Assembly: GCA_017623705.1 (NCBI GenBank)
Contig: JAGAOQ010000001.1
Coordinates: 1 to 39,171, forward strand
Source: Clostridia bacterium
GTDB lineage: Bacteria > Bacillota > Clostridia > Christensenellales > UBA1242
Direction of reading: 5' to 3'
DNA length: 39,171 nt
Part shown: piece by piece, positions 1 through 7,444 of the stretch
Numbering within the stretch: the stretch's first letter is position 1
Layout: every line of letters starts with the position of its first letter
Made by a program: the position numbers and the translations under genes
Notes under the pieces: generated by a model
Database searches by the model: none
Seen by the model: the letters and a program-made list of their open reading frames with translations, nothing else
What the model was told of the DNA's origin: nothing

Positions 1-21
1 ATTTTAACAAATTTACATTAA

Positions 22-49
22 AAAAGGTTCTTAATCACAAGAACCTTTT
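22..49 (-). terminator. Rho-independent terminator of tRNA-Thr
   Basis: On the minus strand an 11-bp perfect stem (arms 39-49 and 22-32, loop of 6) is followed by a T-run. It starts five bases after the encoded CCA end of the tRNA. The flanking A and T runs mean it could also end transcription arriving on the plus strand. It is the only convincing intrinsic terminator I found in the window. Confidence 0.85.
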
Positions 50-53
50 GTTT

Positions 54-129
<76 letters not shown>

Positions 130-138
130 ACGTAACAC

Positions 139-167
139 ATTATGCGTTACATAGCGAAAAAAGTCAA
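139..167 (-). promoter_or_regulatory. Sigma-A promoter of tRNA-Thr
   Basis: The minus strand has TTGACT (162-167), a 17-base spacer and CATAAT (139-144), with the tRNA 5' end nine bases further on, so the predicted primary 5' leader is only 2-3 bases. The -10 lies at the centre of a near-perfect 19-bp palindrome (132-150), which could be an operator or a chance dyad. Confidence 0.8.
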
Positions 168-177
168 CCATTGGTTT

Positions 178-624
178 TTATTTTTTTTCGGCTTTTTCTT
201 CTTCGGCTTTACGTTGATGATAGTTTTTATAACCAACACGTTGATTATCGCCACCGTCCCACTTGCGTGCACCAGTAACGACAATACCAAGGAATACCGC
301 ACCAGCAATAATAATCGCAATAATTGGAATAATAATATTCTTAGAAATAAAAATTGCCGAAGTCAAACATAAAAGTGCAATTACCAAACAACCAGCACCA
401 AGTAAGATTAAAAATTTACGACTAATAACACCTTTACTGCCCATAAAGATACCGTCTAATAAGAATTTGACACCCACAACGCCAGCAAAAATTGTTGCAC
501 CCCAGGCAACCGAATACCAAGAGAACATATCAGCCGTCGCAGGCAATTCTTTTAACAACCAAAGAACTAAAACAGCGACAACACCTAAAACAATTAAGAT
601 GCGTGAAAAAAATCTTTTATCCAT
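178..624 (-). CDS. Small four-helix membrane protein of the YdjG/YdjI-like locus
   Basis: A 148-residue protein with about four predicted transmembrane segments: near residues 6-25, 37-57, 70-92 and 98-118. The polar C-terminal tail is Lys/Glu-rich. The layout is like HdeD/DUF308-type small membrane proteins, but I do not recognise the family with certainty. I chose ATG at 622-624 over a TTG at 642 because a textbook -10 (631-636) sits six bases upstream of the ATG. It lies downstream of the zinc-ribbon and SPFH genes on the same strand, so it may be the third member of that membrane complex. Its own promoter overlaps the end of the upstream gene. Function is unknown. Confidence 0.7.
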   Translation of the reverse strand: MDKRFFSRILIVLGVVAVLVLWLLKELPATADMFSWYSVAWGATIFAGVVGVKFLLDGIFMGSKGVISRKFLILLGAGCLVIALLCLTSAIFISKNIIIPIIAIIIAGAVFLGIVVTGARKWDGGDNQRVGYKNYHQRKAEEEKAEKK

Positions 625-630
625 ATATTC

Positions 631-659
631 ATTATAACGCAATTACAAAAACATGGCAA
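631..659 (-). promoter_or_regulatory. Predicted leaderless promoter of the small membrane protein
   Basis: TTGCCA (654-659), a 17-base spacer and TATAAT (631-636), then six bases to the ATG at 624. Transcription starting about seven bases past the -10 would begin at the start codon itself. There is no Shine-Dalgarno sequence. The -35 lies within the last codons of the zinc-ribbon gene. Confidence 0.65.
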
Positions 660-1698
660 GAACTATCCCAAGACCTACGGCAATCGCTCCGAGCGATGCA
701 AAGAATGATAAAATCTTCCAGCCCGACTTTGGTGTCTTACCATAAACTTTGCCTGTCTGACCGTTCACATATATTTGATAGCGATTGCCTTTATGCTCGG
801 CATGGCTAGTATAAATCGGTAGCAAAGCATATTTATAAGTAACATTTACAATGCCCATTTCTTTTTGTAAATCTTCGACAGCACTACCCTTATACTTTTG
901 TGCAATTTTTTTACGTACCGCTTGTTCCATAATTCCCTTAGCTTCTTCCCACGCTTCGTTGGGGTCTTTCGATGATTGACTCACCGTAAAGCCAGTTAGA
1001 TAGTCATAATTAAATGCTTGCCCTTGGACTAAGTCGAACGGTTGAAGCATATTAAAAACTTGTGGCGTAATTTCTTCGTTAGTCAACACTAACAAATCAT
1101 CAAAACGTTGATTATCAATACCACTGATTTGACGGCGGAATTTATGACTTTGCTCATAAGTTTTGCCGTCAATAGTTGCCGAGATGGTGCGTGATTGAAC
1201 TTCAATGCCGTTATATTTCGTCATAACATCGACATCAAATGTGAACGCAGGGAAATAAATCCCATTTAATGGTTGTTTTTCCAGTGCGGAACGAAATTCA
1301 TTAGGAATAAAAATGCGTTTAGCTAACCAACGGTGAAGTTGATTTTTGGCACTTTGCTGTGTCAAATCAAACGTAACCACAGTGTCAGGACGAACACCAG
1401 GCAATTCCTTGGTTTTGTTAACGTTTTTCGCACCGCAATATTTACACTCAACAATTAAATCATGTTTAGTTATTACACTTTTTGCACCACACTGATGACA
1501 ACAGTAAACGGCAGTGTCCTTTTGCCACGTTGGTGCATTAGCTAAAAGTGCCCGAAAAGACTTATCAAAAGTCGAGCGACCACCTAAAATTGACAAAGAT
1601 GCACCGCATTGCTGACATACCAAAGTCTTACTAGCGGGGTCAAAAGACATATTGCCATTACATGCTTGACATTTTTTACGTACAGTTGTTGCTTTCAT
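643..1698 (-). CDS. Zinc-ribbon membrane protein, YdjG-like
   Basis: A 351-residue protein opening with two zinc-ribbon modules: CxxC at residues 10-13 with CxxC near 28-31, and CxxC near 66-69 with CxxC near 86-89. A soluble middle region follows, and the protein ends in one hydrophobic helix (about residues 329-350), so it is probably tail-anchored. Database entries for such proteins are sometimes labelled TFIIB-type zinc finger or PriA-like, which I take to reflect only the zinc ribbons. In B. subtilis, YdjG sits with YdjH and the SPFH protein YdjI next to PspA in membrane-stress defence. The neighbouring SPFH gene supports the same relationship. No SD is visible; TATAAT at 1706-1711, overlapping the upstream stop codon, lies seven bases before the ATG with a poor -35. 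Confidence 0.75.
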   Translation of the reverse strand: MKATTVRKKCQACNGNMSFDPASKTLVCQQCGASLSILGGRSTFDKSFRALLANAPTWQKDTAVYCCHQCGAKSVITKHDLIVECKYCGAKNVNKTKELPGVRPDTVVTFDLTQQSAKNQLHRWLAKRIFIPNEFRSALEKQPLNGIYFPAFTFDVDVMTKYNGIEVQSRTISATIDGKTYEQSHKFRRQISGIDNQRFDDLLVLTNEEITPQVFNMLQPFDLVQGQAFNYDYLTGFTVSQSSKDPNEAWEEAKGIMEQAVRKKIAQKYKGSAVEDLQKEMGIVNVTYKYALLPIYTSHAEHKGNRYQIYVNGQTGKVYGKTPKSGWKILSFFASLGAIAVGLGIVLAMFL

Positions 1699-1706
1699 AG
1701 TTAAAA

Positions 1707-2735
1707 TTATAATTTATTACCGCATTCTGGACAGAACTTTGAACCAGCTTTAACCGCAGCACCACACTTGCTGCAAGTATTACCTTGACTAGCCATTTTA
1801 GCACCACAATCTGGACAAAATTTAACTTTTGCACCAACACTAGCACCGCATTGTGAACAGAATTTTGAACCTGCATTAGCATTTGTCATTTCGGTTTCGC
1901 CCATTTGAGCAAACATGCGTCCCATATTAGCACCCATGCCCATTCCCATACCTGCTCCAATCATCGAGCCAGCCATACCTGGATTTTTCGCCGCTTCACG
2001 CAAAGCATCAGCTTGTGCCAAACGCATTTCAACATCGGTTGTATTACGACGCATCATCAACGCAGTGTTTTTATCCAAAGCTTTTTCTAATTCTTCTGGT
2101 AAAGATAAGTTTTCAATCGTAAATTTAACTAATTCTAAACCAAGACTCTTGAAGTGTTCGTTCAAACCTTCTTTCACACGAGTGCCTAGTTCATCTAAAT
2201 TAGCCGCAAAATCTAAAACTGATAAATTACTTTCACCAATCGCATCGGTAATCCCCGAAATCAAAACACTACGCAAGTGGTCAGTAATGTCTTGTGTAAC
2301 AAATGAATGACCTGAACCAGATAATTCACTCAAAAAGACATAAGCATCTTTAACACGGAAACTGTATGAACCAAATCCACGTACACGTACTGCACCATAT
2401 TCTTTATCACGAATTGTAATTGGGTTCGGCGTACCCCATTTTTGATTGGTAAATTGTTTTGTCGAAACAAAGTATACATCACTGCGGAATGGATTTTGGA
2501 ATCCATATTTCCACGACATCAATTTAGTTAAAACTGGAATACTTTTCGTATCTAATTTATAATAACCTGGCAAGAAAACGTCCGCCATTTTTCCTTGGGT
2601 GGCAAATACAACATTTTGACCATCACGTACCGTTAAAACAGAACCTTTTGAAATGTAATCATCTTTCAAATCAAACTTATGAACGATGACATTATTTGAG
2701 TTGTCCTTCCATTCAATATTTTTTAATAAAGCCAT
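1707..2735 (-). CDS. SPFH-domain protein with C-terminal zinc ribbons, YdjI-like
   Basis: A 342-residue protein. An N-terminal SPFH/band-7 type domain (about residues 25-230) is followed by a helical stretch with a Gly/Met-rich segment (about 255-280). Two zinc ribbons close the chain: CSQCG...CPDCG near 290-310 and CSKCG...CPECG near 322-340. This is the architecture of B. subtilis YdjI, often called virion core-like in databases. Family members gather at membrane microdomains and help recruit PspA. No PspA gene is in the window. The start is supported by GGAGG eight bases before the ATG, which makes this one of the few first genes here with a normal SD. A candidate -10 (TAGTAT, 2754-2759) has only a poor -35. 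Confidence 0.85.
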   Translation of the reverse strand: MALLKNIEWKDNSNNVIVHKFDLKDDYISKGSVLTVRDGQNVVFATQGKMADVFLPGYYKLDTKSIPVLTKLMSWKYGFQNPFRSDVYFVSTKQFTNQKWGTPNPITIRDKEYGAVRVRGFGSYSFRVKDAYVFLSELSGSGHSFVTQDITDHLRSVLISGITDAIGESNLSVLDFAANLDELGTRVKEGLNEHFKSLGLELVKFTIENLSLPEELEKALDKNTALMMRRNTTDVEMRLAQADALREAAKNPGMAGSMIGAGMGMGMGANMGRMFAQMGETEMTNANAGSKFCSQCGASVGAKVKFCPDCGAKMASQGNTCSKCGAAVKAGSKFCPECGNKL

Positions 2736-2823
2736 TTATATTTCCTCCATGAGATACTATTTCAAGATAACACTAATCGAAGAATCAAGCAATAAATTTT
2801 CACAGCTGGCGATATAAATAAAT

Positions 2824-3192
2824 ATGGGCATCATTTGTGATTTATATGACGGTTGGGAATATTACGTTGCCCGTGCAGAACACGAATACAGCAAAAACCA
2901 TTTCACATCGGCATTAAACGAAGCTAAGTTTGCACAAAAATATGCCAACACCAAAGCACGACAAAGTGCCATCGGCATTTTTATTGCCAAATGTTATACC
3001 GCACTCGGCGACTACGAAAAAAGTTCACAAACCTACCGTACATTGATTAAAGATGGCACTTACCTGCCACCAATTATGATGGGTTTAATGTATAACCACC
3101 TTGAAGAAAAACAAAACAAAAAAGCCAGTAACAACATTACCGTAGTTAAACTTTTTGCAAATCAAGGAGATAACGACGATGAAGATTTTTGA
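2824..3192 (+). CDS. Small TPR-like protein
   Basis: A 122-residue protein containing two helix-turn-helix repeats that read as tetratricopeptide units. One is near residues 14-45 (YVARAEHEYSKNHFTSALNE) and the next near 50-82 (AIGIFIAKCYTALGDYEKSS). TPRs mediate protein contacts; the partner is unknown. There is no SD. An AT-rich -10-like block (TATAAA 2813-2818, or GATATA 2811-2816) lies 5-7 bases before the ATG, without a convincing -35. Its last 14 bases overlap the transporter gene that follows, whose SD lies inside this ORF, so the two are probably co-translated. Confidence 0.7.
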   Translation: MGIICDLYDGWEYYVARAEHEYSKNHFTSALNEAKFAQKYANTKARQSAIGIFIAKCYTALGDYEKSSQTYRTLIKDGTYLPPIMMGLMYNHLEEKQNKKASNNITVVKLFANQGDNDDEDF

Positions 3193-4165
3193 AATCACAC
3201 TACTATTTTTAGGATCTGTGATTGGGGCTGGGTTCGCCACCGGTGCGGAAATTATAACTTTTTTTGGCGACTTGCGTTTACCAACTTGGATAATTGCCAT
3301 TGTTATTGGTCTAACTATGTTCGCTATTATTACGCTTGAAGTCCTACTTAATTACCCCAATAAAAATCGAATTACACCGCTGAAAACCAACTATGCTACC
3401 AAACCAACATTAACAACAAAAATTTTCGACGTAATATCACTGCTAACTTACTTTATCCTTTTCACTGCCATGACAGCAGGCATCACCTCAATTACCAACC
3501 CATTCATTGCAATCTTATCTTTAATCATCAGTGCAGTCATCGTCCTTTTTGGCTTTCACAAACTTTCACGACTCAATCTTTACATTGTATTGGTGATTAT
3601 CGTGTTAATTATTACAACTGCTTTACCGCACCTTAATTCAAGTTCACCAAAAGTCGACTGGCATTTTAATGACGTTCCCAACAGTATTTTTTGGGCGTGT
3701 TTATACGCAGGATTAAATTGTTTCATGTTTCCAGAACTTATCAAGGCGTCGGCACAAAACGTAAAACGTCGTACCTTGCTCTGGGCAGGTGCTGTAACCG
3801 CATTATTCATCACAATTCTAGTTACTTTAATTTTAACAACAATCAAAAACACTAACACACAAACAGCCGAAATACCCATGCTAACCACCGCCCCAAACTT
3901 TGTTACCTTAATTGTAATTCTTCTAGCAGTTTTAACCAGTCAATACACAGCTCTCTTTGCTATCATGCAACGAACGCAAAAGTTATTACCAAACAAAAAC
4001 CGACCCGTGTTTTTACTGGTCGGCATTTGCATACTGACATTTTTTTGTTCATTTTGTGGCTTTAACCAAATTATTAGTTATACCTATCCACTTATTGGCG
4101 GATTTACTTGCGTTTTTTTGTTGCTTTCTTGCTTGCAGTTTTGGCAACCGTTTCCACGTCGTTAA
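3179..4165 (+). CDS. YkvI-family membrane transporter-like protein
   Basis: A 328-residue polytopic protein with about ten hydrophobic segments. Its first helix carries GSVIGAGFATGAEI, the glycine-rich signature of the YkvI group (COG3949) in the amino acid/polyamine/organocation superfamily. That fold carries small solutes by sodium or proton coupling, but the substrate of YkvI is not established. The start was set at ATG 3179 by AAGGAG at 3164-3169. A longer TTG-initiated reading from 3155 has no SD. The 3' end overlaps yajC on the opposite strand by 62 bases, so the last helix and the Lys/Ala tail of YajC share DNA. Confidence 0.8.
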   Translation: MKIFEITLLFLGSVIGAGFATGAEIITFFGDLRLPTWIIAIVIGLTMFAIITLEVLLNYPNKNRITPLKTNYATKPTLTTKIFDVISLLTYFILFTAMTAGITSITNPFIAILSLIISAVIVLFGFHKLSRLNLYIVLVIIVLIITTALPHLNSSSPKVDWHFNDVPNSIFWACLYAGLNCFMFPELIKASAQNVKRRTLLWAGAVTALFITILVTLILTTIKNTNTQTAEIPMLTTAPNFVTLIVILLAVLTSQYTALFAIMQRTQKLLPNKNRPVFLLVGICILTFFCSFCGFNQIISYTYPLIGGFTCVFLLLSCLQFWQPFPRR

Positions 4166-4571
4166 CAGCATCTGCGGTAGTTTCCGCTGGTACATCTTCA
4201 CTAGCGACTTCGTTATTTACGCTCGCTTGTTGTTCTTCGGCCAACTTTTCTAACTTCAATTTGTTAATTGCTTCTTCATTAACAATTCCTTGCACTGCTT
4301 CAATCACAAAAGTCATTTCAACAACATTTTTGTCTTCGCCAATATTCAAAGTTACAGTCTTGAAACCCGGAGCTTCTTCACGAATATCTTTAATACGTCC
4401 CAATAAACCAGAAGCCATCTTGACTTTTGTGCCGGGTCTTAAAGAATCCAACATTGATACATAATCTTCTTGTGCTTTTTTTTGTTTACGTCCTTGAAGA
4501 ATCATAAACACAAACATGGCGATAAGAACTACGCCTAACATAATATACGAAACAATATTACTGCTACTCAT
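4104..4571 (-). CDS. yajC: Preprotein translocase subunit YajC with extended C-terminal tail
   Basis: A 155-residue protein. One N-terminal transmembrane helix (about residues 7-25) is followed by the KKxxxY basic segment. The conserved cytoplasmic YajC domain comes next, with the signature LRPGTKVKMASGLLGRI near residues 44-60. YajC associates with SecDF and the SecYEG channel. Typical YajC proteins are about 85-110 residues. Here roughly 50 extra residues (from about 105) form an acidic then Lys/Ala/Thr-rich tail ending ASKKATKKRK. It is monocistronic as far as can be seen, with no SD and a near-consensus promoter ending at the start codon. Confidence 0.9.
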   Translation of the reverse strand: MSSSNIVSYIMLGVVLIAMFVFMILQGRKQKKAQEDYVSMLDSLRPGTKVKMASGLLGRIKDIREEAPGFKTVTLNIGEDKNVVEMTFVIEAVQGIVNEEAINKLKLEKLAEEQQASVNNEVASEDVPAETTADAVNDVETVAKTASKKATKKRK

Positions 4572-4578
4572 AATTTTG

Positions 4579-4607
4579 AGTATATCGCAATCAAAACAAG
4601 ATTACAA
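4579..4607 (-). promoter_or_regulatory. Predicted leaderless promoter of yajC
   Basis: TTGTAA (4602-4607), 17-base spacer, TATACT (4579-4584), then seven bases to the ATG at 4571. No SD lies in the gap. Confidence 0.7.
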
Positions 4608-4629
4608 CCAAATTTTTTGTCGAAGTCTA

Positions 4630-5763
4630 TTAGCAATGACTGTCATCATGATAAAAACGTTGGTAAAAAGCTTGTTTATATTCCATGAAACGATCTTCCT
4701 TAATTGAAGCTTTGATGTTATTCATGAGATTTAACGTCCAATGAATATTGTGCATTGACAATAACTGAGCACCAAACATTTCACCAACAGAAAGCAAATG
4801 ACGAATATAAGCTTTGGTATAGTTACGGCAGGCATAACACTGACAATCAGCTTGAATCGGCGTAAAATCAGTTTGATACTTTTGGTTACGAATATTCAAA
4901 TTACCATCATCAGTGATTGCCATACCGTGGCGAGCCATACGGGTTTGATAAACACAATCAAACATGTCGATACCGTTTTCCACACCCTCAAAGATGTAAT
5001 CAGGTGTACCTGCCCCCATTAAATAATGTGGAACTTCAACCGGTAAATGCGGAGCAAGATTTTGTAATTGCTCTTTCAAAACCGTAAATGGTTCACCAAT
5101 CGCCAACCCACCAACAGCAACGCCGTGCTTAATATAAGGCAAAGCATTTTCTAAACTTTTCAAACGTAAATCTTTGTAAAAATTACCTTGGATAATTGGG
5201 AACAACGACTGCTTGGGGTTGTTATGTGCAAGATAACACCTTTTCAACCATTCCAAAGTACGAGCATCAGCTTTAACAACATCTTCTCTCGTTGCCCCAT
5301 AAGGAGTGCAAATATCTAATTGCATAATAATGTCAGCACCTAATTTATGCTGTACGTCCATGTTACTTTCTGGCGTAAACTTAAAAACTTTGCCGTCAAT
5401 ATGACTCTTAAACGAAACACCATCATCATCAAGCTTACGCAAATTCGACAAAGAAAAAACTTGGAAACCACCACTATCCGTTAAAATCGGAGCATGCCAA
5501 TTCATAAATTGATGCAAACCACCTGCTTGTGCCACAATATCTGCACCAGGGCGTAAAAAACAGTGATAAGTGTTGGCTAAAATTATTTGAGCACCAGCGT
5601 CAGCAACCTGTTCAGGAGCCAACCCCTTTACCGAAGCTCTTGTCCCAACAGGCATAAAGATTGGGGTTTCAATGTCGCCATGTGGCGTATGAAAAATTCC
5701 AGTACGAGCAAAACATTGTGATGATTTTGACTTAATTTCAAATGAAAAATGCTCATTATTCAT
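4630..5763 (-). CDS. tgt: Queuine/preQ1 tRNA-guanine transglycosylase
   Basis: A 377-residue TIM-barrel enzyme that exchanges guanine 34 of GUN-anticodon tRNAs for the queuosine precursor preQ1. Visible motifs are the LTDSGGFQVFSL substrate pocket (about residue 92), GGLAIGE (about 217), MGAGTPDYI and MFDCVYQTR. The last includes the Asp that serves as nucleophile in studied enzymes. The C-terminal zinc site is CxCxxC (near 318-323) plus a later His. Some normally fixed residues differ: the usual DEC is DIC, QGG is QGN, and LPTR is YQTR. The start overlaps gpsA by eight bases, and an SD (AAGGA) lies in the gpsA coding end, so the two are co-transcribed. Confidence 0.93.
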   Translation of the reverse strand: MNNEHFSFEIKSKSSQCFARTGIFHTPHGDIETPIFMPVGTRASVKGLAPEQVADAGAQIILANTYHCFLRPGADIVAQAGGLHQFMNWHAPILTDSGGFQVFSLSNLRKLDDDGVSFKSHIDGKVFKFTPESNMDVQHKLGADIIMQLDICTPYGATREDVVKADARTLEWLKRCYLAHNNPKQSLFPIIQGNFYKDLRLKSLENALPYIKHGVAVGGLAIGEPFTVLKEQLQNLAPHLPVEVPHYLMGAGTPDYIFEGVENGIDMFDCVYQTRMARHGMAITDDGNLNIRNQKYQTDFTPIQADCQCYACRNYTKAYIRHLLSVGEMFGAQLLSMHNIHWTLNLMNNIKASIKEDRFMEYKQAFYQRFYHDDSHC

Positions 5764-6736
5764 AGTTAAATTCCTTATGTGTCGTAATCTTAAACAAATC
5801 GTGAATTACATCATTTTTGTCGCCATTTTCGTAAAGTATACGATATATTGTGCTTGTTATTGGCATATCTACACCAAATTTTTGTGCTAATTGATACATT
5901 GCTTTAGTTGTCCCCACACCTTCGGCAGTACCAATCTTATCCGACAAACAATCTCGCATAAACTCTTCCCCATAACGACGGTTATGACTATTCTTACTAA
6001 ACAAGGTAGCTTCAAAGTCGCCTAAATGGCTCATACCAAAAGCAGTCATTTTATTGCCACCCATTTTTTCAATCAATAAAGACACTTCATAACAGCCACG
6101 TGCCATTAACGCACCTTTCAAAGATGACTTACCTAAGCCATCTAAAAAACCTGCCGCAATTCCCATTACATTTTTTGCCGCAGCACCGACTTCAACACCA
6201 ATTAAATCACTACTACGTAAGAATGAAATCAACGGACTCTCAAACTTTGCGACCAGCTCTCGCACCTTGGCTTTGTTATCGCCTGAAATAATCATTACAT
6301 TTGGTTGCCCTACTGTTAATTCTTCAATATGACCTGGCCCAACCCAAACGCAAATATCGTTAGAGTCAGCAATATTTTTTCGTAAAATTTGACTCAATCG
6401 TTCCCCAGTATTTTGGTCGATGCCTTTCATGCACAAAACAAAAGTTTTATTTTGTGGATTGCACTTGCCAATCTTTTGTGAAAAATCTTGCATGGCTTGT
6501 GCACTGATTGCGATAATGATTGTTTCAGCAAAATTTATTGCTTCATCAAGATCGGTAGTATACTGCAACGCTTTTGGCAATTCAATATAACCATTCTTGT
6601 TAGTTTTCATCAAATCCTTAAAATATGGATCTTCTGCACGCCCCCACATCAAAACATCATTGTTTAGTTTTTCAATTTGGTACCAAGCGTGAAACGACGC
6701 CCAACGCCCAGACCCCAAAACAGTAATTTTACTCAT
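5756..6736 (-). CDS. gpsA: NAD(P)H-dependent glycerol-3-phosphate dehydrogenase
   Basis: A 326-residue cytoplasmic enzyme that reduces dihydroxyacetone phosphate to sn-glycerol 3-phosphate, the backbone for phospholipids. The N-terminal Rossmann motif reads VLGSGRWASFHAW, where WG is usual instead of WA. VGPGHIEEL is the counterpart of the usual GPSHAEE. EVGAAAKNVMGIAAGFLDGL carries the catalytic Lys, and NSHNRRYGE matches the conserved NRRFG substrate loop. It resembles the GRWGSFIAW subgroup found in Clostridia. It is first gene of a two-gene operon with tgt, and has no SD but a -10 six bases before the ATG. Confidence 0.9.
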   Translation of the reverse strand: MSKITVLGSGRWASFHAWYQIEKLNNDVLMWGRAEDPYFKDLMKTNKNGYIELPKALQYTTDLDEAINFAETIIIAISAQAMQDFSQKIGKCNPQNKTFVLCMKGIDQNTGERLSQILRKNIADSNDICVWVGPGHIEELTVGQPNVMIISGDNKAKVRELVAKFESPLISFLRSSDLIGVEVGAAAKNVMGIAAGFLDGLGKSSLKGALMARGCYEVSLLIEKMGGNKMTAFGMSHLGDFEATLFSKNSHNRRYGEEFMRDCLSDKIGTAEGVGTTKAMYQLAQKFGVDMPITSTIYRILYENGDKNDVIHDLFKITTHKEFNYE

Positions 6737-6742
6737 AGATAA

Positions 6743-6771
6743 AGTATACCAATAATTCTAATTGCAAACAA
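6743..6771 (-). promoter_or_regulatory. Predicted leaderless promoter of gpsA-tgt
   Basis: TTGTTT (6766-6771), 17-base spacer, TATACT (6743-6748), six bases to the ATG at 6736. Its -35 box overlaps the -35 box of the divergent sepF promoter by two bases. Confidence 0.65.
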
Positions 6772-6790
6772 TTAAAATCTGCGTAATAAT
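6762..6790 (+). promoter_or_regulatory. Predicted leaderless promoter of sepF
   Basis: TTGCAA (6762-6767), 17-base spacer, AATAAT (6785-6790), six bases to the ATG at 6797. There is no SD. It is arranged back to back with the gpsA promoter within 60 intergenic bases. Confidence 0.6.
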
Positions 6791-6796
6791 ATATTT

Positions 6797-7444
6797 ATGG
6801 GGTTATTTAACATACTGAAAAACGGTTTTACAATTGAAAAAAAGAAAAACCAAACTAACACCGTTGAAGAAATCAACGAAGAAGAACCGATTGAAGAAGA
6901 AGTTGAGGAGGAAGAAGAAATCACACCAACTCCTGTCAATACAATACCAACACCTGAACCGACAATGTTATCTTCTCAACCAACAGTCGAAGAAAAACGT
7001 TTAGAAGCAGCAAACGTTCTTTTAGGTGATAATGGCTTATCTGGTGGAGCAACCCCGTCTTTAATTCAAATTTCTCAACCTGCCCCGCAACCAGTTGTCA
7101 TTCAACAGCCACAGATTGAAACTCAGCCAGCACAACCACAAATTTTCAATACTCATAACAACCATTCAGGTAATTTTGATAACGCTTTGTTGGGACAAGT
7201 CAGTGCTAACCAAAACCTATTAGTAATTTCTCCACAATCATCGGCAGAAATTTCAACTATCTTAACTAATTTAGCAAATGGCAATGCTTGTATTGTATCT
7301 TTGTCAAAATTTTCGATTCCAGAAGCTCAAAGATTTTTGGACTACATTTGTGGCTTTGTTAATGCAATCGGTGGCATGATTATGCAAAAAACGGCGTCAG
7401 AATTTATTCTGGCACCGAAAGGCGTAAACATCAAAAACAGTTAA
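6797..7444 (+). CDS. sepF: Cell division protein SepF
   Basis: A 215-residue protein in three parts. The N-terminus MGLFNILKNGFTIEKKK fits the amphipathic membrane-targeting helix of SepF. A long low-complexity linker follows: Glu-rich at about residues 25-48, then Pro/Gln/Thr-rich to about 125. The C-terminal SepF domain covers about residues 135-212, with the conserved pattern GNACIVSLSKF, AQRFLDYICGFVNAIGGMI and a final FILAPKGV strand. SepF tethers FtsZ filaments to the membrane; B. subtilis SepF is about 150 residues, so the linker is long here. It is not next to ylmE/ylmG, the usual neighbours. Its stop overlaps map by four bases. Confidence 0.85.
   Translation: MGLFNILKNGFTIEKKKNQTNTVEEINEEEPIEEEVEEEEEITPTPVNTIPTPEPTMLSSQPTVEEKRLEAANVLLGDNGLSGGATPSLIQISQPAPQPVVIQQPQIETQPAQPQIFNTHNNHSGNFDNALLGQVSANQNLLVISPQSSAEISTILTNLANGNACIVSLSKFSIPEAQRFLDYICGFVNAIGGMIMQKTASEFILAPKGVNIKNS

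Noticed and set aside
263..637. Plus-strand 124-codon frame opposite the small membrane protein
   Set aside because: Ile/Thr/Lys-rich shadow; the minus-strand frame has membrane helices and a good promoter.
1707..2735. Phage origin suggested by the virion core label often attached to YdjI-like proteins
   Set aside because: The SPFH plus zinc-ribbon architecture belongs to a cellular membrane-stress family and no phage gene is nearby.
2811..2823. Leaderless promoter for the TPR gene
   Set aside because: A -10-like block is at the right distance but no -35 could be found, so I did not list it as a feature.
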